Assembly: GCF_001401755.1 (NCBI RefSeq)
Contig: NZ_AVQK01000014.1
Coordinates: 186,001 to 250,000 of the forward strand
DNA: 64,000 bases
Source of the DNA: Aquimarina longa SW024
GTDB lineage: Bacteria > Bacteroidota > Bacteroidia > Flavobacteriales > Flavobacteriaceae
Direction: 5' to 3'
The position numbers were made by a program, and so were the translations under genes. Shown here piece after piece: positions 42,565 through 51,849 of the stretch. Every line of letters starts with the position of its first letter. Position 1 is the first letter of the stretch. Under the pieces are notes generated by a model, which saw only the letters and a program-made list of their open reading frames with translations, was not told where the DNA came from and ran no database searches.

Positions 42565-44886
42565 TTATAATCTATTTAGATTATCGTCTACATTTTTATT
42601 TTTAAAAATAGATTTCTTTAAAGTATTAAAAGAGTATGTTATCGAAAACGAAATTTCTTTTGCGTTGACATAGAAAAAATTATCAGAAGTGATATTGTTA
42701 ATTGTATATGAATCCTTATAATTCATATTCTTAAATATATCATTAGCATGTACAGTGATATTGAATTTCTTTAAAAATGTTGTAGAAAAGGAAGTTCCTA
42801 AAATGAAAAGCGAATTTCGTTTAAAAATCCCTTCATTACGACTCGTTAATCCCCAAAACTGTATTCCAAAAGTTGTTTTTGAAGCGATTTTAAATTCGTT
42901 ATTTGAATGATAATACAAATATGGATGTACTTTTTTATGTACTGCGGTAACATCCTTAATGTTATTATAAGTTAGTGTGGCAGTATTGGTGGTATTCCAA
43001 AACCGATATGTATTTGTATTCCGTAAACGGATACGATATCCAGACTCTTGTCTAAAATTTTCTGGGGATGAGATAATTTTGTTTACTAAAGGATTAAATT
43101 TTACACTATAGAAGATAGGGTTTTTGGAATAAAAGTAGCTAAGGTTTATTTCCGATTTTTTTAAAATAAAACTACTTGAGACTTCTTGGGTTAGTGTAGG
43201 TTTTAAGTTAACATTTCTAGAGAATTCAACAAAAGGGTTGATAAATGTGCTAATGGAGCTAGCGTTTAGATAGCCAGGACGTTGTATTGTTGTAGTATAG
43301 TTTAGTGTAATAGTTTTAGTGCTATCAATAGGAATTTTTATGGTTGTTTTAGGGAATAATTGTGTTTGTTTTCTGTCTATTAATAAATCTAAGCTGTCTC
43401 TAAAACTACCTGTAACTATATTGGTTTCTGATCTAACTCCTGCAGTATACTTAATTTTATTAATAGTTCCTGATAGTTCAATATAAGATGCATATAGATC
43501 TTCATTATAATCATAAGTAGAAATTATAGACGTATCAGTGTTTTTTTTTGATTTAAAATCAGAGAAAGCAAGGGCATCACTATGAGATAGGTTTCCTCCA
43601 ATATCTAACTTCATGTGATCATTCACTTTTTTTTCAAAATCTATTTTTGCAGCAAAAACACCTATTTTATAAGATTGATTACGATCCTCGGATGATTTGA
43701 TTTCTATTTGATTAATGGTATTAGAAATTTCGTTCTTTAGATTTCTAACGTAATAAGAATATTGTGTGCCAAAAAATATAGAGCTTGTTTTAGTAAATTT
43801 TTTATTGAAATTAATGTTACTACTTATAAAATTTCTAGATTCTTCATCTAAGCTTTGGGTTAAGATTAGGTCTGTCTTTGTATCTTTAGTAAAAAATGAA
43901 GTCGTTTGCAAAGGAAAATTACCAGACTGAGATCTTAGATTGACTTGAACAGAGATATACTCATCAGTGTTTAACTGATAAAAAATACCACTGCCGGCTA
44001 TAAATTGTAGCCTAGGGCCTGTTACAGTTGTTTTTTGTTGTGATGTAATATTTTGAAAAGGTATTATGAGTTTAGAAGCAGCACTTTCCCAAAACCCTAA
44101 TTGATTATAGTTAAAGTTAGCTTTTAGTTCTAATCTGTTTTTTTTAAAATTAGAATTAAATCCTATATAATTGCTAAATTTTCTTTTAAAAGAAGCTATC
44201 TCTGATATCGTAAAAGAGGATCCATCAATACGATTGTGTTTTTGTGTAATTAGAAGTAAACTTCTTCCATCTGCATCATATTTTGCAGATGGATTATCGA
44301 TGATTTCAATACTTTTTATATGCTCTATAGCTATTGATTTTAATTGATCAAAATTAATTCTTTGATTATCTAGATAAATTAATGGGTTTCCTTTTCCTAT
44401 AATTGATATTGATTCTTGATTTGAACTAATTTGTATTTCGGGAAGTTGTGATAATATTGCTATAGGAGAGGAGAGTGATTTAAAAATAGAATTTTCTAAA
44501 TTGATTTTGAGATTACCATCCTTTAAACTGATGGCTTTCTTTTTAGTTTTTAGGGTGATTTCATTTAAAGTAATAGTGTTATCCTTAAGAAGGATTTGAA
44601 TAGTTTTATTGCTATCAATTTTTAAACGTTTTATTTTTTTTTGATACCCCATACTAATTACAGATATCTTATATTCTCCTGCTTTAATGTTGTTAAAATT
44701 AAATGCTCCTTCAGAGAGGGTAGTATGTTGAACAGGGTTTTTATTTTCTAAAAAAAAGAGATACGCATCTCCCGTTTTTATTAGAGCGTTATTTTGATCT
44801 GTAACAGTACCTGATAATTGATATAATGGTTGCCCATATCCTATCGATGATACTATTAAAAACAGTAGACAATATGTTTGCTTCAT
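42565..44886 (-). CDS. Outer-membrane beta-barrel protein with carboxypeptidase-regulatory N-terminus
   Basis: 773 aa. After the signal peptide (ending near SIGYG/QPLY) there is a carboxypeptidase-regulatory-like domain (LYQLSGTVTDQNNALIKTG). A plug-like region (residues about 105-215, LPEIQISSNQESISIIGKGN, YDADGRSLLLITQK) and a long beta-barrel follow, as in the OMP_b-brl_3 group related to TonB-dependent receptors. No classical TonB box is visible. The substrate is unknown; relatives are thought to move peptides or small ligands. A membrane-bound LuxR-type regulator gene lies 91 bp upstream on the same strand and may control it. Confidence 0.85.
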   Translation of the reverse strand: MKQTYCLLFLIVSSIGYGQPLYQLSGTVTDQNNALIKTGDAYLFFLENKNPVQHTTLSEGAFNFNNIKAGEYKISVISMGYQKKIKRLKIDSNKTIQILLKDNTITLNEITLKTKKKAISLKDGNLKINLENSIFKSLSSPIAILSQLPEIQISSNQESISIIGKGNPLIYLDNQRINFDQLKSIAIEHIKSIEIIDNPSAKYDADGRSLLLITQKHNRIDGSSFTISEIASFKRKFSNYIGFNSNFKKNRLELKANFNYNQLGFWESAASKLIIPFQNITSQQKTTVTGPRLQFIAGSGIFYQLNTDEYISVQVNLRSQSGNFPLQTTSFFTKDTKTDLILTQSLDEESRNFISSNINFNKKFTKTSSIFFGTQYSYYVRNLKNEISNTINQIEIKSSEDRNQSYKIGVFAAKIDFEKKVNDHMKLDIGGNLSHSDALAFSDFKSKKNTDTSIISTYDYNEDLYASYIELSGTINKIKYTAGVRSETNIVTGSFRDSLDLLIDRKQTQLFPKTTIKIPIDSTKTITLNYTTTIQRPGYLNASSISTFINPFVEFSRNVNLKPTLTQEVSSSFILKKSEINLSYFYSKNPIFYSVKFNPLVNKIISSPENFRQESGYRIRLRNTNTYRFWNTTNTATLTYNNIKDVTAVHKKVHPYLYYHSNNEFKIASKTTFGIQFWGLTSRNEGIFKRNSLFILGTSFSTTFLKKFNITVHANDIFKNMNYKDSYTINNITSDNFFYVNAKEISFSITYSFNTLKKSIFKNKNVDDNLNRL

Positions 44887-44977
44887 TATAGTTTTATTTT
44901 AGAAGCAAATAACTATCGAAAATTGATGATAACTACTATGGGATGATGCTGAATAAGGTACTAGTACCGGTATGATT

Positions 44978-45961
44978 TTATTTTTTTAATAATAAATCTT
45001 GTCGATTACTAATGTTTAATTTGCTGTAAATGTTAGTGATATGTGTTTTTACAGTACTTAGACTAATAAATAATTCATTAGCAATCTCTTTATTACTTTT
45101 TCCACATACGATAAGATCTTTTACAGCTTTTTCTTGTTTACTTAATGGTATAGGCTTGGGGATAACTACTTTTTTTCGTGATTTTATAAGAGTTAATGAA
45201 AGTATAATGATAAGCATTACTCCGTTAGTCCATAAACTGATGTGATACTTTTGAGTAGTGATTTGTTGATTGAGTATCGCTAATTTGTTCTCTAAGTATG
45301 CATATGTTGATGATTCTAACTCACTAGATTTTAGTTCTTTTAAAAGACTTATGTAATATTCTGGGTTTGCTTTAATGTCTTTATCTAATAGATTCTGATC
45401 ATCAAGTTTTTTGATACCAATAAGTTTTACTAATAAAATTTGTAATGAATCTTTTACATAACCTTTAGTTTCTAAAAGGTATTTTTTTGTGTCAAAATCA
45501 GAGGTTAAGTTTTCATATTTAGCTTCAAAATTTTTCAATTTTTGCCACTCACGATCTGCATTATTGTCAGTAGTGTATGTTGCAAATAGTTTTTCTTCTT
45601 TGTTAAAAAAGATAGTATCATTTTTAGAGACAATAAATAGCCTGAAATTTTTTATAGTAGTAGAGAGTCTTTTTTTTGTTTCAGCAGTTAAGGGATTGAG
45701 TTGTATTTTATAAATATGATTTTTTTCTGTAAACAGGTTTTTATCAAACTTAAAAAAACCATCTTTTTTTAGTGGAGAGGATGCAATTGGTAATGTTGTA
45801 TAGGTATTCGTATTTCCTTCAAAAATAACTTTACTAAGATATACTTTGTCATCCCATTGATTTGGTTTTTCTATAGTTACATATCCCGAAACACAATTTT
45901 GACCAAATAGAGATATGTTAAGGAAGAGTAGGAGTATACTAATATAATTAGATCGTTTCAT
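44978..45961 (-). CDS. Membrane-anchored LuxR-type regulator with exported sensor domain
   Basis: 327 aa. A signal peptide (MKRSNYISILLLFLNISLFG) is followed by about 220 exported residues: a beta-rich part starting CVSGYVTIEKPNQWDDKVYL, reminiscent of DUF4369, and a helical part. One membrane helix (HISLWTNGVMLIIILSLTLI, about 243-262) leads to a cytoplasmic LuxR helix-turn-helix (LSKQEKAVKDLIVCGKSNKE and LFISLSTVKTHITNIYSKLN, about 273-327). This is a one-component transmembrane regulator: the outside domain senses something and the HTH binds DNA. Its position directly before the barrel gene suggests it governs that gene. Confidence 0.87.
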   Translation of the reverse strand: MKRSNYISILLLFLNISLFGQNCVSGYVTIEKPNQWDDKVYLSKVIFEGNTNTYTTLPIASSPLKKDGFFKFDKNLFTEKNHIYKIQLNPLTAETKKRLSTTIKNFRLFIVSKNDTIFFNKEEKLFATYTTDNNADREWQKLKNFEAKYENLTSDFDTKKYLLETKGYVKDSLQILLVKLIGIKKLDDQNLLDKDIKANPEYYISLLKELKSSELESSTYAYLENKLAILNQQITTQKYHISLWTNGVMLIIILSLTLIKSRKKVVIPKPIPLSKQEKAVKDLIVCGKSNKEIANELFISLSTVKTHITNIYSKLNISNRQDLLLKK

Positions 45962-46021
45962 ACGTATTGTTATAGAGGATCATTACGAATGTAAAAGTTT
46001 TGGGATATAAAACAAAAAAGA

Positions 46022-46064
46022 TTATAATAAAAAAAACCGCTTCAAGCTTTTGACAGCGAAGCGG
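46022..46064 (-). terminator. Terminator of htpG
   Basis: CCGCTTC (46037-46043) pairs with GAAGCGG (46058-46064). On the minus strand the stem is followed by an uninterrupted U-tract (A-run 46028-46036 on the plus strand). It lies 65 bp after the htpG stop. Confidence 0.85.
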
Positions 46065-46128
46065 CTTATTTTAATTTATTGTGTTATTATCACCTCATTA
46101 TTAGAAGCATTCACACGATACGATATTT

Positions 46129-48018
46129 TTATTTAATCATATCATAACTACGTTTGATAAAATCAGTCAATTCCTCTCCTGTTAATAGGTTTTGAGAAAG
46201 TCTAGCTAAGTCTAATGATTGCTTGATTAAACGTTCTTTTTTCTTATCCGTTTTAGCTTCTTTAATTTGTCCTACCAAATCATGATTTGTATTAACAATT
46301 AGGTTATACATTTCTGGCATATTACCCATACCAAACATTCCACCGCCACCACCGGTTTGTTGCATTTCTTTCATACGACGCATAAACTCTGGTTGTGTAA
46401 TTATAAATGGAGAGGCATCGCTATCCATAGCTTCTAATTGCACTGTATACTTCTCTTTAGGAATTACTTTTTCTAAATCTGTTTTTAGTACTTCTTTTTC
46501 TTCATCAGATAACTTAGAGATCGTTTCTTCATCTTTTTTAATAAGGTTGTTAATATGATCTCCATCCACACGAGCAAAAGTGACATTCTCTTTAGAAGTC
46601 TCTAACTTTTGGATTAAGTGAGAAACAATAGGAGAATCTAATAATAGAACTTCATATCCTTTATCTCTGGCAGCAGAGATATATGAATGTTGCTCATCTT
46701 TATTAGAAGCATAAAGAATAACAAGTTTATTATCTTTATCAGTTTGTGTATCTTTAATTTTCTCTTGTAACTCTTCGAATGTTAGGAATTTACCATCTAC
46801 AGTTGGGTATAATGCAAATTTATCAGCTTTTTCAAAAAACTTTTCTTCGGATAACATTCCATACTCGATAACGATTTTTATATCGTTCCATTTTTGTTCA
46901 AAATCTTCTCTATCATTTTTGAACATACTATTTAGCTTATCTCCAACCTTACGAGTGATATAACTAGAGATTTTCTTAACATTACCATCTGCTTGTAAGT
47001 ACGAACGAGATACATTAAGAGGGATATCAGGAGAATCAATTACTCCACGAAGCATGGTAAGAAATTCTGGGACTATACCTTCTACGTTATCAGTAACAAA
47101 TACTTGATTTTGGTATAATTGGATTTTATCTTTTTGCATGTTCATATCCTGTCCTAATTTTGGGAAATATAAAATTCCTGTTAGGTTAAAAGGATAATCT
47201 ACATTAAGATGGATATTAAAAAGAGGTGCTTCAAACTGCATAGGATATAACTCTCTATAGAAGCTTTTATAATCCTCATCTTTTAAATCAGCAGGTTGTT
47301 TTGTCCACGCTGGATTAGGATTATTAATAATATTGTCTACTTCTTGAGTTGGAGCAGGATCTTCTTCCTTAGCATCTTCAGGTTTTGGTAACGTTTCAGT
47401 CTTAGTACCAAACTTGATAGATACGGGCATAAATTTATTATATTTTACCAGTAATTCTTTGATTCTATTTTCTTCAAGAAACTCTACATCATCTTCATTG
47501 ATGTGTAAAATAATTTCTGTTCCTCTTTCAGTTTTATCATGTGCTTCTAGGCTATATGTTGGTGATCCATCACAAGTCCAATGTGCTGCTGGCTCATCTT
47601 TATAGGATTTAGTAATGATTTCTACTTTATCTGCAACCATAAAAGCAGAGTAGAATCCAAGACCAAAGTGCCCAATAATTCCTGAGTCTTTAGCACTGTC
47701 TTTATACTTGTCTAAAAATTCTTCTGCCCCAGAAAAAGCAACTTGATTGATATATTTCTCAACCTCTTCTGCAGTCATACCAAGACCTTGATCAATAATA
47801 TGTAATTGCTTTTTATCTTTATCTACTTTAACTTCAATAATTGGATTACCATATTCTACATTAGTTTCACCAATACTAGTTAAGTGTTTTAATTTTAAAG
47901 TTGCATCTGTTGCATTAGAAATTAACTCTCGTAAAAAAATCTCATGATCAGAATACAAGAATTTTTTAATTAATGGAAAAATATTCTCTACAGATACATT
48001 AATACTTCCTGTTGCCAT
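46129..48018 (-). CDS. htpG: Molecular chaperone HtpG (Hsp90)
   Basis: 629 aa, full length. The N-terminal ATPase domain carries FLRELISNATDATLKLKHL (ATP-binding Asn), IIDQGLGMTAEEVEKYI and GLGFYSAFMVADKVEI. The middle domain has the catalytic Arg region DIPLNVSRSYLQ, and the C-terminal dimerisation domain is complete. A Gly-rich TGGGGGMFGMGNMPEM near residue 558 is typical of Bacteroidetes HtpG. ATP-driven folding chaperone in the cytoplasm. The gene is monocistronic with its own terminator. Confidence 0.98.
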   Translation of the reverse strand: MATGSINVSVENIFPLIKKFLYSDHEIFLRELISNATDATLKLKHLTSIGETNVEYGNPIIEVKVDKDKKQLHIIDQGLGMTAEEVEKYINQVAFSGAEEFLDKYKDSAKDSGIIGHFGLGFYSAFMVADKVEIITKSYKDEPAAHWTCDGSPTYSLEAHDKTERGTEIILHINEDDVEFLEENRIKELLVKYNKFMPVSIKFGTKTETLPKPEDAKEEDPAPTQEVDNIINNPNPAWTKQPADLKDEDYKSFYRELYPMQFEAPLFNIHLNVDYPFNLTGILYFPKLGQDMNMQKDKIQLYQNQVFVTDNVEGIVPEFLTMLRGVIDSPDIPLNVSRSYLQADGNVKKISSYITRKVGDKLNSMFKNDREDFEQKWNDIKIVIEYGMLSEEKFFEKADKFALYPTVDGKFLTFEELQEKIKDTQTDKDNKLVILYASNKDEQHSYISAARDKGYEVLLLDSPIVSHLIQKLETSKENVTFARVDGDHINNLIKKDEETISKLSDEEKEVLKTDLEKVIPKEKYTVQLEAMDSDASPFIITQPEFMRRMKEMQQTGGGGGMFGMGNMPEMYNLIVNTNHDLVGQIKEAKTDKKKERLIKQSLDLARLSQNLLTGEELTDFIKRSYDMIK

Positions 48019-48162
48019 TTTTATTTTATTTTAATTAAATTATCATCATTAGCAAATTCTTATAGTCAAAAAAAATACCAATACTGCATATATGACAAAC
48101 TGGCATTTAATCATTTTTTATCTCTTGTTTATAGCTAGTAGTCTGTAATTGACTCTGGATGA

Positions 48163-48185
48163 TTGTTTCATTTTTTTTGAAACAA
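48163..48185. promoter_or_regulatory. Inverted repeat upstream of the TetR-like gene, possible operator
   Basis: TTGTTTCA (48163-48170), seven T, TGAAACAA (48178-48185). The perfect 8-bp arms lie 62 bp before the ATG of the TetR-like gene. Could be its autoregulatory site, or a short terminator read on either strand. Confidence 0.4.
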
Positions 48186-48246
48186 CTTTAACATATATTT
48201 TGTTTATCTATTTTTATGTAATGTTAAACAATTAGTATATTTACAT

Positions 48247-48933
48247 ATGAAATTTAAACACTTAGATATGGATTCTTTAAGTAATGATCAAATTGTAGAT
48301 AGCAAGCTAATTATATCAAAGTATATGGATTATGTTTTGGAAAATGATGGTTATCCAAAATCAGTATATAAGTTTTGTAAAAATGTGGAGATAGAGGAAA
48401 AAGATTTTTATTCATTTTTTAGTAGTTTGGAAAGTTTAGATAAAGGTATTTGGACAGCTTTTTATGAGACTACAATAGATGTTATGTATAAGAATGATGA
48501 ATATTTAAGTTTTTCTAATAGAGAAAAAATGTTGACTTTCTTTTTTACATTTTTTGAACTTTTAACATTGAATCGTAGTTATGTCTTATTTGCTCTTAAA
48601 AGGTATGATGTTCCTTTTGAGAATTTAAAACAATTAAAAGGGCTACGAAGACATGTTAAAAAATTTGCTAGTGAATTGATAAAAGAAGGAAATGATGAAA
48701 AGCAATTTAAAATTATTAAAAACTCAGAAACAGTATATTCAGAAGGAGCTTGGTTGCAGTTTTTATTTTTATTAAAATTTTGGCAAGAGGATGAGTCTAT
48801 TGCTTTCGAGAAAACAGATATAGCTATAGAGAAATCGGTGAATACAATATTTGATTTATTTGATAATACTCCGTTGACTAATGTATTAGATTTTGGGAAG
48901 TTTTTGTGGAAAGAAAAAATGAATTGGAATTAA
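48247..48933 (+). CDS. TetR-like regulator with family C-terminal domain
   Basis: 228 aa, all helical. The first ~60 residues (KLIISKYMDYVLENDGYPKS, VEIEEKDFYSFFSSLESLDK) have the length and helix spacing of a TetR HTH, though the recognition helix is acidic and poorly conserved. Residues 75-220 match the TetR C-terminal type seen next to AarF/UbiB kinases in flavobacteria. It lies 61 bp before such a kinase on the same strand. DNA binding may be weak or lost, so a protein-partner role is possible. Confidence 0.72.
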   Translation: MKFKHLDMDSLSNDQIVDSKLIISKYMDYVLENDGYPKSVYKFCKNVEIEEKDFYSFFSSLESLDKGIWTAFYETTIDVMYKNDEYLSFSNREKMLTFFFTFFELLTLNRSYVLFALKRYDVPFENLKQLKGLRRHVKKFASELIKEGNDEKQFKIIKNSETVYSEGAWLQFLFLLKFWQEDESIAFEKTDIAIEKSVNTIFDLFDNTPLTNVLDFGKFLWKEKMNWN

Positions 48934-48994
48934 TTAGTTGATTAATTATCGACTATTACTACACTATAAATACAAAATAAAATCTGAGGGATAA

Positions 48995-50302
48995 ATGAAG
49001 ACAATTGATAAAATACCAACAACAAAGTTAAGTCGTACAGCAGAACTTGTAAAAACAGGTGTAAAAGTTGGAGGAAACTATCTTAAATATTATAGTAAAA
49101 AAGCAATTAATTCGGATCTTACTAAAGATGAATTAAATGAAGACAATGCTGCAGATATCTATGATGGGCTTAAAAACTTAAAGGGGAGTGCTCTTAAAGT
49201 AGCACAGATGCTATCTATGGAAAAGAATATTTTACCAAGTGCATATGTCGATAAATTCTCATTATCACAATTTAGTGTTCCACCTCTATCAGCACCATTA
49301 GTACGAAAGACGTTTAAAAAATATCATGGAAAATATCCAGAAGATTTATATGATTCATTTGCAACTCAATCTGTAAATGCTGCTAGTATCGGTCAGGTAC
49401 ACAAGGCTAATAAAGATGGGAAAAAACTTGCTGTGAAAATTCAATACCCAGGAGTTGCAAATAGTATAGGTTCTGACTTGGCGATGGTAAAACCTATCGC
49501 CATCAGAATGTTTAATCTAAAAGGAAAAGATTCTGAAAAGTATTTTAAAGAATTAGAAGGAAAACTGCTAGAGGAGACAGATTATATATTAGAGGTTAAG
49601 CAGAGTAAGGAAATTACAGAATCTTGTAGCAAAATTCCTAATCTAAGGTTTCCTAAATATTATGAGACTTTATCCAGTGAACGTATTATTACTATGGATT
49701 GGATGGATGGATTACATCTGAGTGAGTTCACCAAAAAAAATAAAGATCAGACAGAAGCAAATAAAATAGGGCAAGCACTTTGGGACTTCTATATGTATCA
49801 GATGCATATTCTCAGAGCTGTTCATGCAGACCCACATCCTGGGAATTTTTTAGTTGATAACAATACTAATTTAATAGCAATAGATTTTGGATGTGTTAAA
49901 AAAATACCTACAGAGTTTTATACTCCTTATTTTGAGTTAGCAAATCAAAAAAATATTGATGACCCTGTTTTTTTTGATCAAAAAATGGTTCAGCTAGAAA
50001 TACTTAGAGAAGATGATTCTCCAGAAGAAAGAGAGTTTTTTTCAAAACTGTTTCATGAGATGCTTAGCTTATTTACAAAACCCTTAAATGCAGCAGTATT
50101 TGATTTTGCAGATAAGGAGTTTTGGAGTAAAATTACAGAATTAAGTGAGAAGTATTCTAAGGATACAGAATTAAGAAAAATGAATGGTAATAGAGGTAGT
50201 AAGCATTTCTTGTATATTAATCGTACATTTTTCGGATTATACAATTTATTGAATGATCTTAAAGCAAAAATTGAAGTTAGAAATTTTGAAAAATATATAT
50301 AA
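48995..50302 (+). CDS. AarF/UbiB (ABC1/ADCK) family atypical kinase
   Basis: 435 aa. LKGSALKVAQMLSMEKNILP is the KxGQ-type motif (here KVAQ), AASIGQVHKA the Ala-rich loop, AVKIQYPG the ATP-binding Lys, RAVHADPHPGNFL the catalytic loop and LIAIDFGCV the metal-binding DFG. Family members support ubiquinone or menaquinone metabolism and lipid handling through ATPase activity rather than protein phosphorylation. It is co-directional with the TetR-like gene and is followed by a strong terminator. Confidence 0.9.
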   Translation: MKTIDKIPTTKLSRTAELVKTGVKVGGNYLKYYSKKAINSDLTKDELNEDNAADIYDGLKNLKGSALKVAQMLSMEKNILPSAYVDKFSLSQFSVPPLSAPLVRKTFKKYHGKYPEDLYDSFATQSVNAASIGQVHKANKDGKKLAVKIQYPGVANSIGSDLAMVKPIAIRMFNLKGKDSEKYFKELEGKLLEETDYILEVKQSKEITESCSKIPNLRFPKYYETLSSERIITMDWMDGLHLSEFTKKNKDQTEANKIGQALWDFYMYQMHILRAVHADPHPGNFLVDNNTNLIAIDFGCVKKIPTEFYTPYFELANQKNIDDPVFFDQKMVQLEILREDDSPEEREFFSKLFHEMLSLFTKPLNAAVFDFADKEFWSKITELSEKYSKDTELRKMNGNRGSKHFLYINRTFFGLYNLLNDLKAKIEVRNFEKYI

Positions 50303-50377
50303 CTACTATTACTTAACTAATTTTACATGATATATTTTATTGTTTTAAAGTTAATTAAGCTTAATTAAAATTATAAG

Positions 50378-50411
50378 AAAGATGCACGAGAATTCATGCA
50401 TCTTTTTTTTA
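50378..50411 (+). terminator. Terminator after AarF/UbiB gene
   Basis: AAAGATGCA (50378-50386), a 10-base loop, TGCATCTTT (50397-50405), then a T-run to 50410. Confidence 0.9.
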
Positions 50412-50556
50412 GAGTTTTTGGACAAAAAGGTAGCCATATTTTATTAGTTGTTATGCGTGCATAGAATATAGTTGAAGTTTTTTTTATCAAGATCGTAAGA
50501 ATACATATATTGAACTTTAGTTTTTAATTAAGAACAGAAAAAAAGAGAATTACTAT

Positions 50557-51564
50557 ATGTATACTTCAAAAATATCAGGTTTAGGACATTATGTTCCAGA
50601 AAATATTGTAACCAATAATGATCTTTCTAAGATGATGGATACCAATGATGAGTGGATTCAGGAACGGACGGGGATAAAAGAAAGAAGGCACATCAAGAAG
50701 GGAGATGGTAATTCAACTTCTGTAATGGGAGTAAAAGCGGCCAAAATAGCTTTAGAGAGAGCAGAATTGACTACAGATGATATAGATTTGATTGTTTTTG
50801 CGACACTTAGTCCTGATATGTATTTTCCTGGAGGAGGAGTACAAGTTCAGGAGATGATGGGTATGAGAACTATTCCTGCATTAGATATTCGTAACCAGTG
50901 TAGTGGTTTTGTATATGCTATATCAGTTGCAGATCAGTTTATAAAAACTGGGATGTATAAAAATGTACTGGTTATAGGAAGTGAAAATCATAGTGGAGGA
51001 TTAGATATGACGACTCGTGGTAGAGGAGTTTCGGTAATCTTTGGAGATGGAGCAGGAGCTGCAGTAGTAACAAGAAGTGAAGAAGAGGGAAGAGGTATTC
51101 TATCTACTCATTTACATAGTGAAGGAGCACATGCAAAAGAATTATCTCTAGAAGGACCAAATACAAGTCACTGGGTTCCTGAGATTATTGCAGAAAACCC
51201 TACGGAAAACATCCCTTACTATCCATATATGAACGGTCAATTTGTCTTTAAGAATGCAGTAGTACGTTTTTCTGAAGTAATTAACGAAGGGCTACAAGCG
51301 AATAATTTATCAGCTGTAGATATAAATATGTTAATACCACATCAAGCAAATCTTAGAATATCTCAGTTCGTACAGAGACAGTTTAAATTATCAGACGATC
51401 AAGTTTTTAATAATATTCAAAAATATGGTAATACTACAGCTGCTTCTATTCCTATTGCACTTAGTGAGGCATGGGAGCAAGGTAAAATAAAAGAAGGAGA
51501 TGTAGTAGTATTAGCCGCTTTTGGTAGTGGATTTACTTGGGGTAGTGCTATCATTAAATGGTAA
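50557..51564 (+). CDS. 3-oxoacyl-ACP synthase III family (FabH-like)
   Basis: 335 aa thiolase-fold enzyme. The Cys of RNQCSGFVYAISVADQ, the His of LIPHQANLRI and the Asn of YGNTTAASIPIA form the Cys-His-Asn triad. TNDEWIQERTGIKERRH is the usual N-terminal substrate-pocket segment. It condenses an acyl-CoA with malonyl-ACP to begin fatty acid or related synthesis. As a stand-alone gene it is probably the second FabH paralog common in Bacteroidetes, perhaps for branched primers or a specialised lipid. I give no gene symbol for this reason. Confidence 0.9.
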   Translation: MYTSKISGLGHYVPENIVTNNDLSKMMDTNDEWIQERTGIKERRHIKKGDGNSTSVMGVKAAKIALERAELTTDDIDLIVFATLSPDMYFPGGGVQVQEMMGMRTIPALDIRNQCSGFVYAISVADQFIKTGMYKNVLVIGSENHSGGLDMTTRGRGVSVIFGDGAGAAVVTRSEEEGRGILSTHLHSEGAHAKELSLEGPNTSHWVPEIIAENPTENIPYYPYMNGQFVFKNAVVRFSEVINEGLQANNLSAVDINMLIPHQANLRISQFVQRQFKLSDDQVFNNIQKYGNTTAASIPIALSEAWEQGKIKEGDVVVLAAFGSGFTWGSAIIKW

Positions 51565-51609
51565 CTCAATTGTATATGGCTATATAAGAATAAAAATATA
51601 TTTAAATAA

Positions 51610-51641
51610 AAAAACGCGAAGATTCCTTGCTTCGCGTTTTT
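51610..51641. terminator. Terminator after fabH-like gene
   Basis: AAAAACGCGAAG (51610-51621) pairs with CTTCGCGTTTTT (51630-51641), an 8-base loop, with symmetric A and T tracts. Bidirectional in form. Confidence 0.92.
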
Positions 51642-51849
51642 CTGGTTTAACAACTCGGTTATTAATTTTTTAAAGGCTAATTCAAATAAATCATAACCAT
51701 GATTCTCTTATATAAACGAGGTAAAATTTAATGTGTTACATAAATTTCATTTTTTTACATTTTTTTAACTTTATGTTCTTTTTATAAGAGAATAAAATAG
51801 AAATAATAAGTAATAGATCTATTAGTTGAGGTGTTACTGTAATTGAGAA

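Noticed and set aside
46129..48018. Gly-rich run in HtpG as a frame error
   Set aside because: The TGGGGGMFGMGNM stretch is usual for Bacteroidetes HtpG and the frame is intact.
50351..50368. Palindrome TTAATTAAGCTTAATTAA
   Set aside because: A perfect 18-bp palindrome but pure AT except for the centre, just before the true terminator; likely chance or part of the same terminator region.
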